Shown: one piece after another, positions 1 to 4,879 of the stretch | Layout of the letters: the number at the start of each line of letters is the position of its first letter | Position numbering within the stretch: the stretch's first letter is position 1 | Source of the DNA: Candidatus Omnitrophota bacterium | Lineage (GTDB): Bacteria; Omnitrophota; Gorgyraeia; Gygaellales; Profunditerraquicolaceae | DNA: 7,184 nucleotides | Reading direction: 5' to 3' | NCBI GenBank assembly: GCA_016867175.1 | Contig: VGKF01000042.1 | Location: 1-7,184 of the forward strand | Program-made: the position numbers and the translations under genes | The notes under the pieces: generated by a model | What the model saw: the letters and a program-made list of their open reading frames with translations, nothing else | The model's database searches: none | Told to the model about the DNA's origin: nothing

Positions 1-175
1 TATTCTGCTCGGCAACTCCTACATTAAAAAACCTATCGGGGAATTTCTTGGCAAAGAGGCTGGTGCGCGTGGAACTGGATAGATCCGCATCCAAGACCAC
101 AATATCTTTGTTAATGCTGCCTAGTTCTACCAGGGTTTGACCGTAAATATCGCGTTGATAAAGTTGTTCTGCCAT
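1..175 (-). CDS. Transketolase, C-terminal subunit (partial, N-terminal 58 codons only)
   Basis: This is the start of the C-terminal half of a split transketolase, which with its partner transfers two-carbon ketol units between sugar phosphates using thiamine diphosphate (ThDP). Only the first 58 codons are in the window; the gene runs off the left edge. The visible protein begins MAEQLYQRDIYGQTLVELG, continues with IVVLDADLSSSTRTSLFAKKFPDR in two overlapping stretches of the pyrimidine-binding domain, and ends at FNVGVAEQN. In this family the glutamate of the GxAEQN motif (here residue 56) is the one that activates the ThDP aminopyrimidine ring, so the catalytic residue appears intact. The ATG at 175-173 shares one base with the TAA of the N-terminal subunit gene (TAATG), so the two halves are probably translationally coupled. 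An AAAGGA at 185-190 is a plausible ribosome binding site. A 1-deoxyxylulose-5-phosphate synthase is unlikely because that enzyme is normally a single chain. Confidence 0.93.
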   Translation of the reverse strand, partial: MAEQLYQRDIYGQTLVELGSINKDIVVLDADLSSSTRTSLFAKKFPDRFFNVGVAEQN

Positions 176-1005
176 TATTCTAATTCCTTTAATGCCTTTT
201 GGGCCTCTTCCTTAGTGGGCGCGCGGCCATGGAAATCTACTACATTCTCCATAAAAGAAACCCCCTTGCCTTTTATGGTATGTGCGATAATAACACTAGG
301 CTTAGCTTTAGTCTGGGCTGCCTGCTGATAAGCAGCGAGGATCCCTCCGATATCGTGGCCGTTTATCTCTATGGTATGCCAACCGAATGCCTGCCACTTG
401 GCTACCATCGGCTCAAGGCCCATGATATCTTTGGTCGCTCCGTCGATCTGAAAGCCATTATAATCAAGGATGGCGCAGAGGTTATCGCATTTATAGTGGG
501 CAGCTGCCATAGCCGCCTCCCAGATATTCCCTTCCTGTATCTCTCCGTCACCCATAAGTATATAGACGCGGTAGTTTTGTTTATCCATTCTCGCCGCCAG
601 GCTCATCCCTACGCCTACGGATAAACCCTGGCCAAGAGAGCCAGAGGCAACCTCTACTCCCGGTGTGCGCCTGTCAGGATGGCCCTGTAACATAGAGCCT
701 AGCCGCCTTAAAGTAAGAAGTTCTTCTTTTGAAAAATAACCTGCCTCTGCCAAAACCGCATACCATAACGGACAACAATGCCCTTTAGACATATGGAACC
801 TGTCTCTCTGCGGCCACTTAGGATCTTTGGGATTATGACGCAGGACCGTAAAAAACAAAGTAGTAGTTAGGTCCGCAGCAGAGAGGCTTCCTCCGGGGTG
901 GCCTGAGCCTGCCTGCGCCAACATCTCTATAATAAGCCTGCGCACTAGCCGCGCCTTTTCTTCTAGCTCTTTTATCTTATTATCTACTGCTTCTGTATTG
1001 CCCAT
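175..1005 (-). CDS. Transketolase, N-terminal (ThDP-binding) subunit
   Basis: This 276-aa protein is the pyrophosphate-binding half of a two-polypeptide transketolase in the non-oxidative pentose phosphate pathway. Typical motifs occur in order: GHPGGSLSA (residues 35-43), SKGH (73-76), GSLGQGLSVGVG (122-133), and the ThDP/Mg motif that opens with GDGEIQEGNIWEA at 152 and closes with DYNGFQIDG around 181-189. Residues 242-254 (AHTIKGKGVSFME) are the conserved loop near the end of the domain. The length fits split N-terminal subunits of anaerobes and archaea, about 270-285 aa, with no sign of truncation. The gene starts 2 nt after the TPR gene stop and has no clear ribosome binding site of its own (upstream reads CCTTAATAAATAACG), so translation is probably coupled to the TPR gene. 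Its stop overlaps the ATG of the C-terminal subunit. Assignment as transketolase rather than another ThDP enzyme is firm. Confidence 0.96.
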   Translation of the reverse strand: MGNTEAVDNKIKELEEKARLVRRLIIEMLAQAGSGHPGGSLSAADLTTTLFFTVLRHNPKDPKWPQRDRFHMSKGHCCPLWYAVLAEAGYFSKEELLTLRRLGSMLQGHPDRRTPGVEVASGSLGQGLSVGVGMSLAARMDKQNYRVYILMGDGEIQEGNIWEAAMAAAHYKCDNLCAILDYNGFQIDGATKDIMGLEPMVAKWQAFGWHTIEINGHDIGGILAAYQQAAQTKAKPSVIIAHTIKGKGVSFMENVVDFHGRAPTKEEAQKALKELE

Positions 1006-1007
1006 CG

Positions 1008-1979
1008 TTATTTATTAAGGCTGTCTAATTTCTCTCTTATTTTATCTTTACCGGGCTCTAATTTTAACAGCTTCTGCCAGTTGACCTTTACCTTTTCTAT
1101 ATTGCCAACCTTTAGATATACCTCCCCCAGGTGTTCATAGATAACCGGGTCCTCAAGAAGCGCGCTTGCCCTCTCCAGCTCTTTTATGGAATCTTCAAGC
1201 TTACCCTGCCTGAAATAAAGCCAGCCCAGGCTATCCACGTAGGCCCCGTTATCCGGGTCTATCTCCAGGGCCTTTTTAATCATCGCCTCTGCTGCATCCA
1301 GATTTTTATTCTCTTCAACATAAAGATAGCCCAGATAATTCAAGGCCTGGGCATAATCAGGCTTTAGCGCTAAGCTAGCCTCCAACTCCTTCTTGGCCTC
1401 CTGCCTATTATTTAACTCCTCATAGATATTAGCCAGATAAAAATGCGCCTGGTGGTCTTCAGGAGAAATCCCTAATACAAGCTTATAAACCTTCTCCGCC
1501 TCTTTAAACTTTTTCTGCTGCAGGTATAGTAACCCTAGGTCCTTATATATCTCTAAATTCCCAGGTTCGTTCTTTAAGGCGTTAGAGAGCGAAATTTCAT
1601 ACTCACTGATAGCCTGTTCGTTCTTATTCTGGAAGGAATAAATCAGCGCCAGCAGCATATGTGTTTCCACGGCATCCGGGTCCAGGCCCGTTGCCAGATT
1701 TAATTCCTCAGTTGCTTTATCCAATTCCTTATTTCTTATGTAAGCGCAAGCCAGGCCAAAATGCAAGCGGGGGTTCTTGCGATCTGCCCTTAAGGCCTCT
1801 TTGTATTCGCGTATAGCTTTAGGGATTTGGCCAGACTGTTCGTAAAAGCCGGCCATGATATAATGGCTTAAGGCTAGGGATGCCCTCTTATCTAATCCCC
1901 AGGCCCTGGAATTTAAGAGCAACGTGGCTATAAGACAAAGAAACGCCGCCTTAATAGACCTTTTGAATACAGGAGTCAT
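1008..1979 (-). CDS. Secreted or periplasmic tetratricopeptide repeat (TPR) protein
   Basis: This 323-aa protein has a Sec-type signal peptide: basic residues K6, R7 and K10, a hydrophobic core AAFLCLIATLLL (11-22), and a likely cut after A26 or G28 (NSRAWG). The rest is about eight consecutive 34-residue TPR helical hairpins from about residue 37 to 310. Typical repeat ends are REYKEALRADRKNP, KVYKLVLGISPED and KKALEIDPDNG. The segment ALNYLGYLYVEENKNLDAAE followed by VDSLGWLYFRQGKLEDSIKE (213-268) matches a well-known arrangement in exported bacterial TPR proteins. Such proteins act as protein-protein scaffolds in the periplasm or at the outer membrane; no specific partner can be read from the sequence. 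There is no lipobox, since the only signal-peptide cysteine (C15) sits in the hydrophobic core. The start is fixed by an in-frame stop (1986-1988) just upstream, but no Shine-Dalgarno sequence precedes it. The gene lies between a small ribosomal-type gene and transketolase. Confidence 0.9.
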   Translation of the reverse strand: MTPVFKRSIKAAFLCLIATLLLNSRAWGLDKRASLALSHYIMAGFYEQSGQIPKAIREYKEALRADRKNPRLHFGLACAYIRNKELDKATEELNLATGLDPDAVETHMLLALIYSFQNKNEQAISEYEISLSNALKNEPGNLEIYKDLGLLYLQQKKFKEAEKVYKLVLGISPEDHQAHFYLANIYEELNNRQEAKKELEASLALKPDYAQALNYLGYLYVEENKNLDAAEAMIKKALEIDPDNGAYVDSLGWLYFRQGKLEDSIKELERASALLEDPVIYEHLGEVYLKVGNIEKVKVNWQKLLKLEPGKDKIREKLDSLNK

Positions 1980-2011
1980 TATAAATTAAGTTTTTTGCTG
2001 CTGGTAGGTTT

Positions 2012-2113
2012 TTAACCCCAGGCCCTCTTCTTCAGATGGCGAAGACGGCGACGCATCTTCTTCCTTTTATGGGTTTTTATCTTTTGTCTTTTTCTCTTTT
2101 TACCGCAAGGCAT
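2012..2113 (-). CDS. 33-aa basic protein, AURKAIP1/COX24 family (mS38/bS22-like ribosomal protein)
   Basis: This 33-codon gene fills most of the gap between hisG and the TPR gene. The protein begins MPCGKKRKRQKIKTHKR and ends RHLKKRAWG. More than half of its residues are Lys or Arg, with two His (15, 26) and one Trp (32). From memory, the MPxGKKRKRxKxxTHKRKK pattern is the signature of small bacterial proteins annotated AURKAIP1/COX24 domain (for example in Bacteroidetes). These are related to mitochondrial small-subunit protein mS38, and mycobacterial bS22 is a similar 33-aa protein of the small ribosomal subunit. The inferred role is therefore a structural peptide of the 30S subunit bound to rRNA. 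The start is well supported: AAGGAGG at 2118-2124 lies 4 nt before the ATG, one of the strongest ribosome binding sites in the window. It sits 13 nt after the hisG stop, so it is probably co-transcribed with hisG. The main alternative is an unrelated basic peptide, which I consider unlikely. Confidence 0.85.
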   Translation of the reverse strand: MPCGKKRKRQKIKTHKRKKMRRRLRHLKKRAWG

Positions 2114-2125
2114 CCTGCCTCCTTC
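2114..2125 (-). promoter_or_regulatory. Strong Shine-Dalgarno for the 33-aa protein
   Basis: Read on the minus strand the segment is GAAGGAGGCAGG directly before the ATG at 2113. AAGGAGG (2118-2124) is a near-perfect anti-16S complement and occupies almost the whole hisG-to-small-gene gap. It is one of the main arguments that this very short frame is translated. Confidence 0.75.
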
Positions 2126-2126
2126 G

Positions 2127-3011
2127 CTAATAGATTACCTTATTCAAGGGATATTCGATTAACCCTTGCGCACCCGCCTTTTTTAATTGCGGTATCAAAA
2201 TGCGCACCACCTTTTCATCGATTATAGTCTCTACAGCAAACCAACCGCGGTCCGATAGCCCGGAGACGGTCGGTTCCTTTAGCGCCGGAAGTATAGCGAG
2301 CACTTTTTTCAAGTCAGCCTCCCTGACATTCATCTTAAGGCCGACCTTCTCTTCGGCAGCAATAGCGCCCTTCAGCAGAAGGGCTATCTGGCCTATCTTG
2401 TTCTTCTTCCAAATATTTTCATAGGCTTTTTTATTGGCAATAAATTGAGTGGTAGACTCGATAATAGTGGCTATTTCGCGCAACTTATTTGCCCGAAGGC
2501 TGCTGCCTGTTTCCGTTAACTCAACGATTGCATCCACCAGGCCCGCGCTAACCTTTACCTCAGTAGCGCCCCAGCTAAATTCCACTTCCACATCCACTTT
2601 ATTTTTTTTAAAATAGCCCTTAGTCACATTTACAAGTTCTGTAGCAATGCGTTTACCGGAGAGATCCTTTATCGATCTTATGCTGGAGCCCTCTGGCACA
2701 GCCAAGACCCACCTGACCTTATTTAAGCTTTGCTTGGCATAAATCAGGTCAGTAACCTTAGCCACGCCAGAGCCGTTCTCTGTCACCCAGTCATTACCGG
2801 TAATGCCGCAATCCAGGGCGCCATCCTCTACATACCTGGACATCTCCTGGGCGCGCAGCAATACCACCTGTATCTGGGGGTCGTTTATAGAAGGGAAATA
2901 GGAACGCTCGGAAGGAAGCGAGACTGCAAAGCCCGCCTTACGGAACATCTTAAAGGTCGCCTCCTGAAGGCTACCCTTAGGAAGCCCTAATTTTAGTATT
3001 TCATTTTTCAT
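2127..3011 (-). CDS. hisG: ATP phosphoribosyltransferase, long form (HisG-L)
   Basis: HisG catalyses the first committed step of histidine synthesis, joining ATP and PRPP to give phosphoribosyl-ATP in the cytoplasm. The 294-aa length is that of the long form, which carries a C-terminal ACT-like regulatory domain and does not need HisZ. The N-terminus LKLGLPKGSLQEATFKMF (6-23) is the classic opening. VRWVLAVPEGS (99-109) and RIATELVNVTKGYF (121-134) belong to the two-lobed catalytic domain. AIVELTETGSSLRANKL (161-177) is the PRPP-binding loop. The C-terminal domain (about 221-294) contains ILPALKEPTVSGLSDRGW (240-257), diagnostic of HisG-L and the basis for histidine feedback inhibition in this family. 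An AAAAGGA at 3022-3028 lies about 10 nt before the ATG, and a good promoter lies upstream (3069-3097). It is the first gene of its operon; no other his gene is in view. Confidence 0.97.
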   Translation of the reverse strand: MKNEILKLGLPKGSLQEATFKMFRKAGFAVSLPSERSYFPSINDPQIQVVLLRAQEMSRYVEDGALDCGITGNDWVTENGSGVAKVTDLIYAKQSLNKVRWVLAVPEGSSIRSIKDLSGKRIATELVNVTKGYFKKNKVDVEVEFSWGATEVKVSAGLVDAIVELTETGSSLRANKLREIATIIESTTQFIANKKAYENIWKKNKIGQIALLLKGAIAAEEKVGLKMNVREADLKKVLAILPALKEPTVSGLSDRGWFAVETIIDEKVVRILIPQLKKAGAQGLIEYPLNKVIY

Positions 3012-3068
3012 TTTTTAACTATCCTTTTCATTTGGAGAAAAACACCTCTTACCTTTACATGGTCTTTC

Positions 3069-3097
3069 ATTATACAGAGTTTATAATATTTTGTAAA
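3069..3097 (-). promoter_or_regulatory. Sigma-70-type promoter for the hisG operon
   Basis: On the minus strand, TTTACA (3097-3092) and TATAAT (3074-3069) are separated by exactly 17 nt. This is a 5/6 match for the -35 box and a perfect -10 at optimal spacing. The expected transcription start is near 3062, which gives a leader of about 50 nt before the hisG ATG. The placement in the divergent gap and the direction both fit. No his attenuator is seen in the leader. Confidence 0.7.
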
Positions 3098-3119
3098 GAA
3101 AAAAAGGGTAGATTTTTGG

Positions 3120-3147
3120 TTGCAATATAAAAATTTTATCCTATAAT
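3120..3147 (+). promoter_or_regulatory. Sigma-70-type promoter for the PpiD-like chaperone gene
   Basis: On the plus strand, TTGCAA (3120-3125) and TATAAT (3142-3147) are separated by 16 nt. The -10 is perfect; the -35 matches consensus at 4 of 6 positions. The predicted start is near 3154, leaving a 5' leader of only about 15-20 nt. That leader carries the ribosome binding site GGAAGGA (3160-3166), 4 nt before the ATG at 3171. Confidence 0.6.
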
Positions 3148-3170
3148 AAATCTTTACACGGAAGGATAAA

Positions 3171-4607
3171 ATGCTTAAACAATTACGCAATAAAAAGACC
3201 GCAAAAAAAATCTGGATCGTCCTGGCAATAATCATACTGCCGGCGTTTATACTCTGGGGTTCGGATAGCATAATAAAAAATAAAGGGGAACCTGGTTATG
3301 TGGGAAGCATTTTCGGCAAAAGAATTACCATTACGCAATATAAAGATGCCCTGGATGCTACCAGAAACCAGATGATCATACAATACGGAGAGGACCTTGC
3401 AGAGATACAAAAGAATATAAACCTGGAGTCAATGGCCTGGGAGAGGATCCTGCTTCTATCTGAGGCAAATAAAAGAAAGATAACGGTAGAAGATAAAGAA
3501 ATAGTAGATCAGATCCAAGGCTACCCCTTCTTCCAAAGAAAGGGTAAGTTTGACAATACCATATACGACCAGATGATGCAATATGTCTTCCGCACGCAAC
3601 CGCGTATCTTTGAAGAGCAAACCAGGGAGAATTTAAAACTTTCAAAGCTTTTTAAAGATGTAACCCGCGAAGTAAAATTATCCGAGAAGGGAATCGCCGA
3701 CTCCTACCGTAAAAGCAACGAGCAGGTCAGCCTTTATTATATCGTCAGCCAATACAGTGATTTTCAAAAAGAGATCAACCCTTTCGAAGGAGGGCTGCGC
3801 GATTACTTTTCTAAAAATTCCCTCAAATTTAAACAGCCCCTCTCTTTCAACCTGGAATATGTAACGCTCGCGGCAGAGGGTCAGGACGAGAACGTAATAA
3901 AAGAACGGATAAAAAAGATATCCGCGCGTTTAGGCAAGAATGCTGATTTTGATAAGATTGCCAAGGAGCTCGGCCTTACCTCCAAAGAAACCGGCTTCTT
4001 CGGCCAGGCTGATGCCATACCCGGCATCGGCTGGTCTCCCCAGATACTGGCGCTGGTCTCTAAAGCTAAAGTCAAAGAGGTGCTGCCCTTTATTTATAGC
4101 GATAAAGACCACTATATAATAAGGCTAAAAGAAAGGAAAGAGCCGGCCATTCCTTATTATGAAGAGGTGAAAGATAAAGTCAGGGAGAGCTTCGTCAGAG
4201 AACAGGCCGAGGACCTGGCCAAGAAAAAGATAGAAAACTGCCTTAAAAAATTAAAGGAAGAATATAAGATACACCCGAAGGTCGTGAATTTCGAGAAAAC
4301 CGCCAAGAACTTTGGCTTAAGAACAAACTACACCGACCTTTTTAAATACGGCAGCTATATAGAAGGAGTGGGTGCATCTGATACCTTCTGGACAATAGCG
4401 CAGAATTTAAAGGAAGAGGAATTCAGCGACGTAATTTATATGCCTTCTGGTTTTTATATTATAAAGCTGAAGTCAAGGGTAGCGGTAGACGAGAATAAGT
4501 TTAATGCGGAAAAGACAGATTTTAGCGAAAAGCTGCTGGACCAGAAAAGGACTGAGGTTTTTTACGCTTTTGTACTCGAGCTTAAGAAAAAGGCTCAGCT
4601 ATTTTAA
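3171..4607 (+). CDS. PpiD/SurA-like membrane-anchored peptidyl-prolyl isomerase-type chaperone
   Basis: The 478-aa protein resembles the PpiD/SurA family of periplasmic folding factors that bind newly exported or outer-membrane proteins. A short basic tail (MLKQLRNKKTAKK) is followed by one membrane segment (about 14-30, IWIVLAIIILPAFILWG) with no cleavage site, so it is probably a type II anchor with the bulk in the periplasm. Residues about 42-190 form a SurA/PpiD N-terminal helical domain (VGSIFGKRITITQYKDAL opens it). Residues about 225-325 are a parvulin-like region, recognisable from FDKIAKELGLTSKETGFF, IPGIG and YIIRLKERKEPAIPYYEEV. The usual catalytic histidine of the parvulin HIL motif seems to be replaced (FNLEYVTL, 227-234), suggesting chaperone rather than isomerase activity. 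A second, more decayed copy of this region follows at about 373-438. At 478 aa it is shorter than E. coli PpiD (623 aa). It has its own promoter and ribosome binding site, and its stop lies 2 nt from the opposing ferredoxin gene. Confidence 0.85.
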   Translation: MLKQLRNKKTAKKIWIVLAIIILPAFILWGSDSIIKNKGEPGYVGSIFGKRITITQYKDALDATRNQMIIQYGEDLAEIQKNINLESMAWERILLLSEANKRKITVEDKEIVDQIQGYPFFQRKGKFDNTIYDQMMQYVFRTQPRIFEEQTRENLKLSKLFKDVTREVKLSEKGIADSYRKSNEQVSLYYIVSQYSDFQKEINPFEGGLRDYFSKNSLKFKQPLSFNLEYVTLAAEGQDENVIKERIKKISARLGKNADFDKIAKELGLTSKETGFFGQADAIPGIGWSPQILALVSKAKVKEVLPFIYSDKDHYIIRLKERKEPAIPYYEEVKDKVRESFVREQAEDLAKKKIENCLKKLKEEYKIHPKVVNFEKTAKNFGLRTNYTDLFKYGSYIEGVGASDTFWTIAQNLKEEEFSDVIYMPSGFYIIKLKSRVAVDENKFNAEKTDFSEKLLDQKRTEVFYAFVLELKKKAQLF

Positions 4608-4609
4608 TG

Positions 4610-4792
4610 CTAAGATACCTTGATACTGTTGACCGGGCACTGTTCAGCTACTTCTTTTAAGTCATGCATACCGCAGAACTGAGCCTTAACATGGGCAATA
4701 CCGTCACCCTGCACCTGGAAAACCTCGGGACAGGACTGTTCGCATAAACCGCAACCCACGCAAGTAGAAGCATCCACGCTTACTTTAGACAT
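4610..4792 (-). CDS. Single [4Fe-4S] ferredoxin, six-cysteine type
   Basis: This 60-aa electron carrier has the cluster-binding pattern C11-x2-C14-x2-C17 (TCVGCGLCEQSCPEVF) plus a distant C52-P (EQCPVNSI), the four ligands of one [4Fe-4S] cluster. Two further cysteines, C21 and C40, sit where Thermotoga maritima and Desulfovibrio gigas ferredoxins have a disulfide, so it belongs to the same single-cluster class in which the second cluster site has been lost. Length matches that class (about 58-62 aa). It is the last gene of the por operon and is a natural electron partner for PorA/PorB, though it is a soluble ferredoxin rather than the two-cluster PorD subunit. A strong ribosome binding site, AGGAGG (4799-4804), lies 6 nt before the ATG. 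The gene is separated from the ferritin-like gene by the palindromic repeat and ends 2 nt from the convergent chaperone gene. Confidence 0.95.
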   Translation of the reverse strand: MSKVSVDASTCVGCGLCEQSCPEVFQVQGDGIAHVKAQFCGMHDLKEVAEQCPVNSIKVS

Positions 4793-4798
4793 TATCTT

Positions 4799-4804
4799 CC
4801 TCCT
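4799..4804 (-). promoter_or_regulatory. Strong Shine-Dalgarno for the ferredoxin gene
   Basis: On the minus strand AGGAGG lies 6 nt upstream of the ATG. It begins 6 nt beyond the end of the large hairpin, so it stays exposed when the hairpin folds. The ferredoxin can therefore be translated independently of the upstream gene. Confidence 0.7.
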
Positions 4805-4810
4805 CAGAAT

Positions 4811-4852
4811 ATGTGGACGTTTCTATTTTTTATAAAATAGAAACGTCCACAT
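4811..4852. repeat. Perfect 19-bp inverted repeat (palindromic, REP/MITE-like element)
   Basis: The left arm ATGTGGACGTTTCTATTTT (4811-4829) is followed by the 4-nt loop TTAT (4830-4833) and an exact reverse complement at 4834-4852. The arms match without error, far more than expected by chance. The element sits in the 87-nt gap between the ferritin-like gene and the ferredoxin gene, starting 6 nt from the ferredoxin ribosome binding site. From memory, similar GTGGACGTTTCTATTTT / GGGGACG-type palindromes recur between genes in several anaerobic bacteria and are associated with Y1/RAYT transposases. That link is not checked here, and no transposase is in the window. Confidence 0.85.
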
Positions 4853-4856
4853 TTTT
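4811..4856 (+). terminator. Possible plus-strand intrinsic terminator for the chaperone transcript
   Basis: Read on the plus strand, the 19-bp stem ends at 4852 and merges into a run of five T (4852-4856), the layout of an intrinsic terminator. On the minus strand the hairpin is followed by ATTCTGAGG with no T run, so termination would be one-directional. It lies about 200 nt past the chaperone stop, so a transcript ending here would be antisense to the whole ferredoxin gene. The stem is AT-rich near the loop, and I infer rather than see this function. Confidence 0.4.
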
Positions 4857-4869
4857 CGTCCCCATTTTT
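4844..4869. repeat. 13-bp tandem duplication at the edge of the palindrome
   Basis: CGTCCACATTTTT (4844-4856) is followed immediately by CGTCCCCATTTTT (4857-4869), two head-to-tail copies that differ at one base. The first copy is the outer end of the palindrome's right arm plus its T run. The second lies outside the hairpin and reaches to 10 nt from the ferritin-like gene stop. It could be a remnant of a second, decayed element or a recognition sequence belonging to the repeat family. Confidence 0.8.
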
Positions 4870-4879
4870 GTTAATAGAC

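Noticed and set aside
199..624. A 141-codon plus-strand frame opposite the transketolase N-terminal gene.
   Set aside because: The opposite strand is an unambiguous transketolase with all motifs. The plus-strand translation shows no recognisable domain, and no promoter is seen.
1978..1983. A TATAAT on the minus strand overlapping the TPR start as an internal promoter.
   Set aside because: There is no reasonable -35 box 16-18 nt upstream, and a start from it would fall inside the TPR coding region.
2036..2227. A plus-strand frame across the hisG/small-gene junction.
   Set aside because: It is antisense to two supported genes, and its leucine/phenylalanine-rich start is the mirror of the Lys/Arg-rich small protein.
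3008..3031. Seven-codon frame MKRIVKK ending in ATGA at the hisG start, as a possible his leader peptide.
   Set aside because: It contains no histidine codons, lacks a well-spaced ribosome site, and no alternative hairpins or terminator follow it. It is probably just the hisG ribosome-binding region in another frame.
3032..3049. Possible hairpin GAG...CTC in the hisG leader.
   Set aside because: Only 3 bp pair around a large loop, which is too weak for a terminator or riboswitch.
3008..3271. An 87-codon minus-strand frame running from inside the chaperone gene through the promoter region to hisG.
   Set aside because: It is antisense to the chaperone's coding start, crosses both promoters, has a composition typical of translated AT-rich non-coding DNA and resembles no family.
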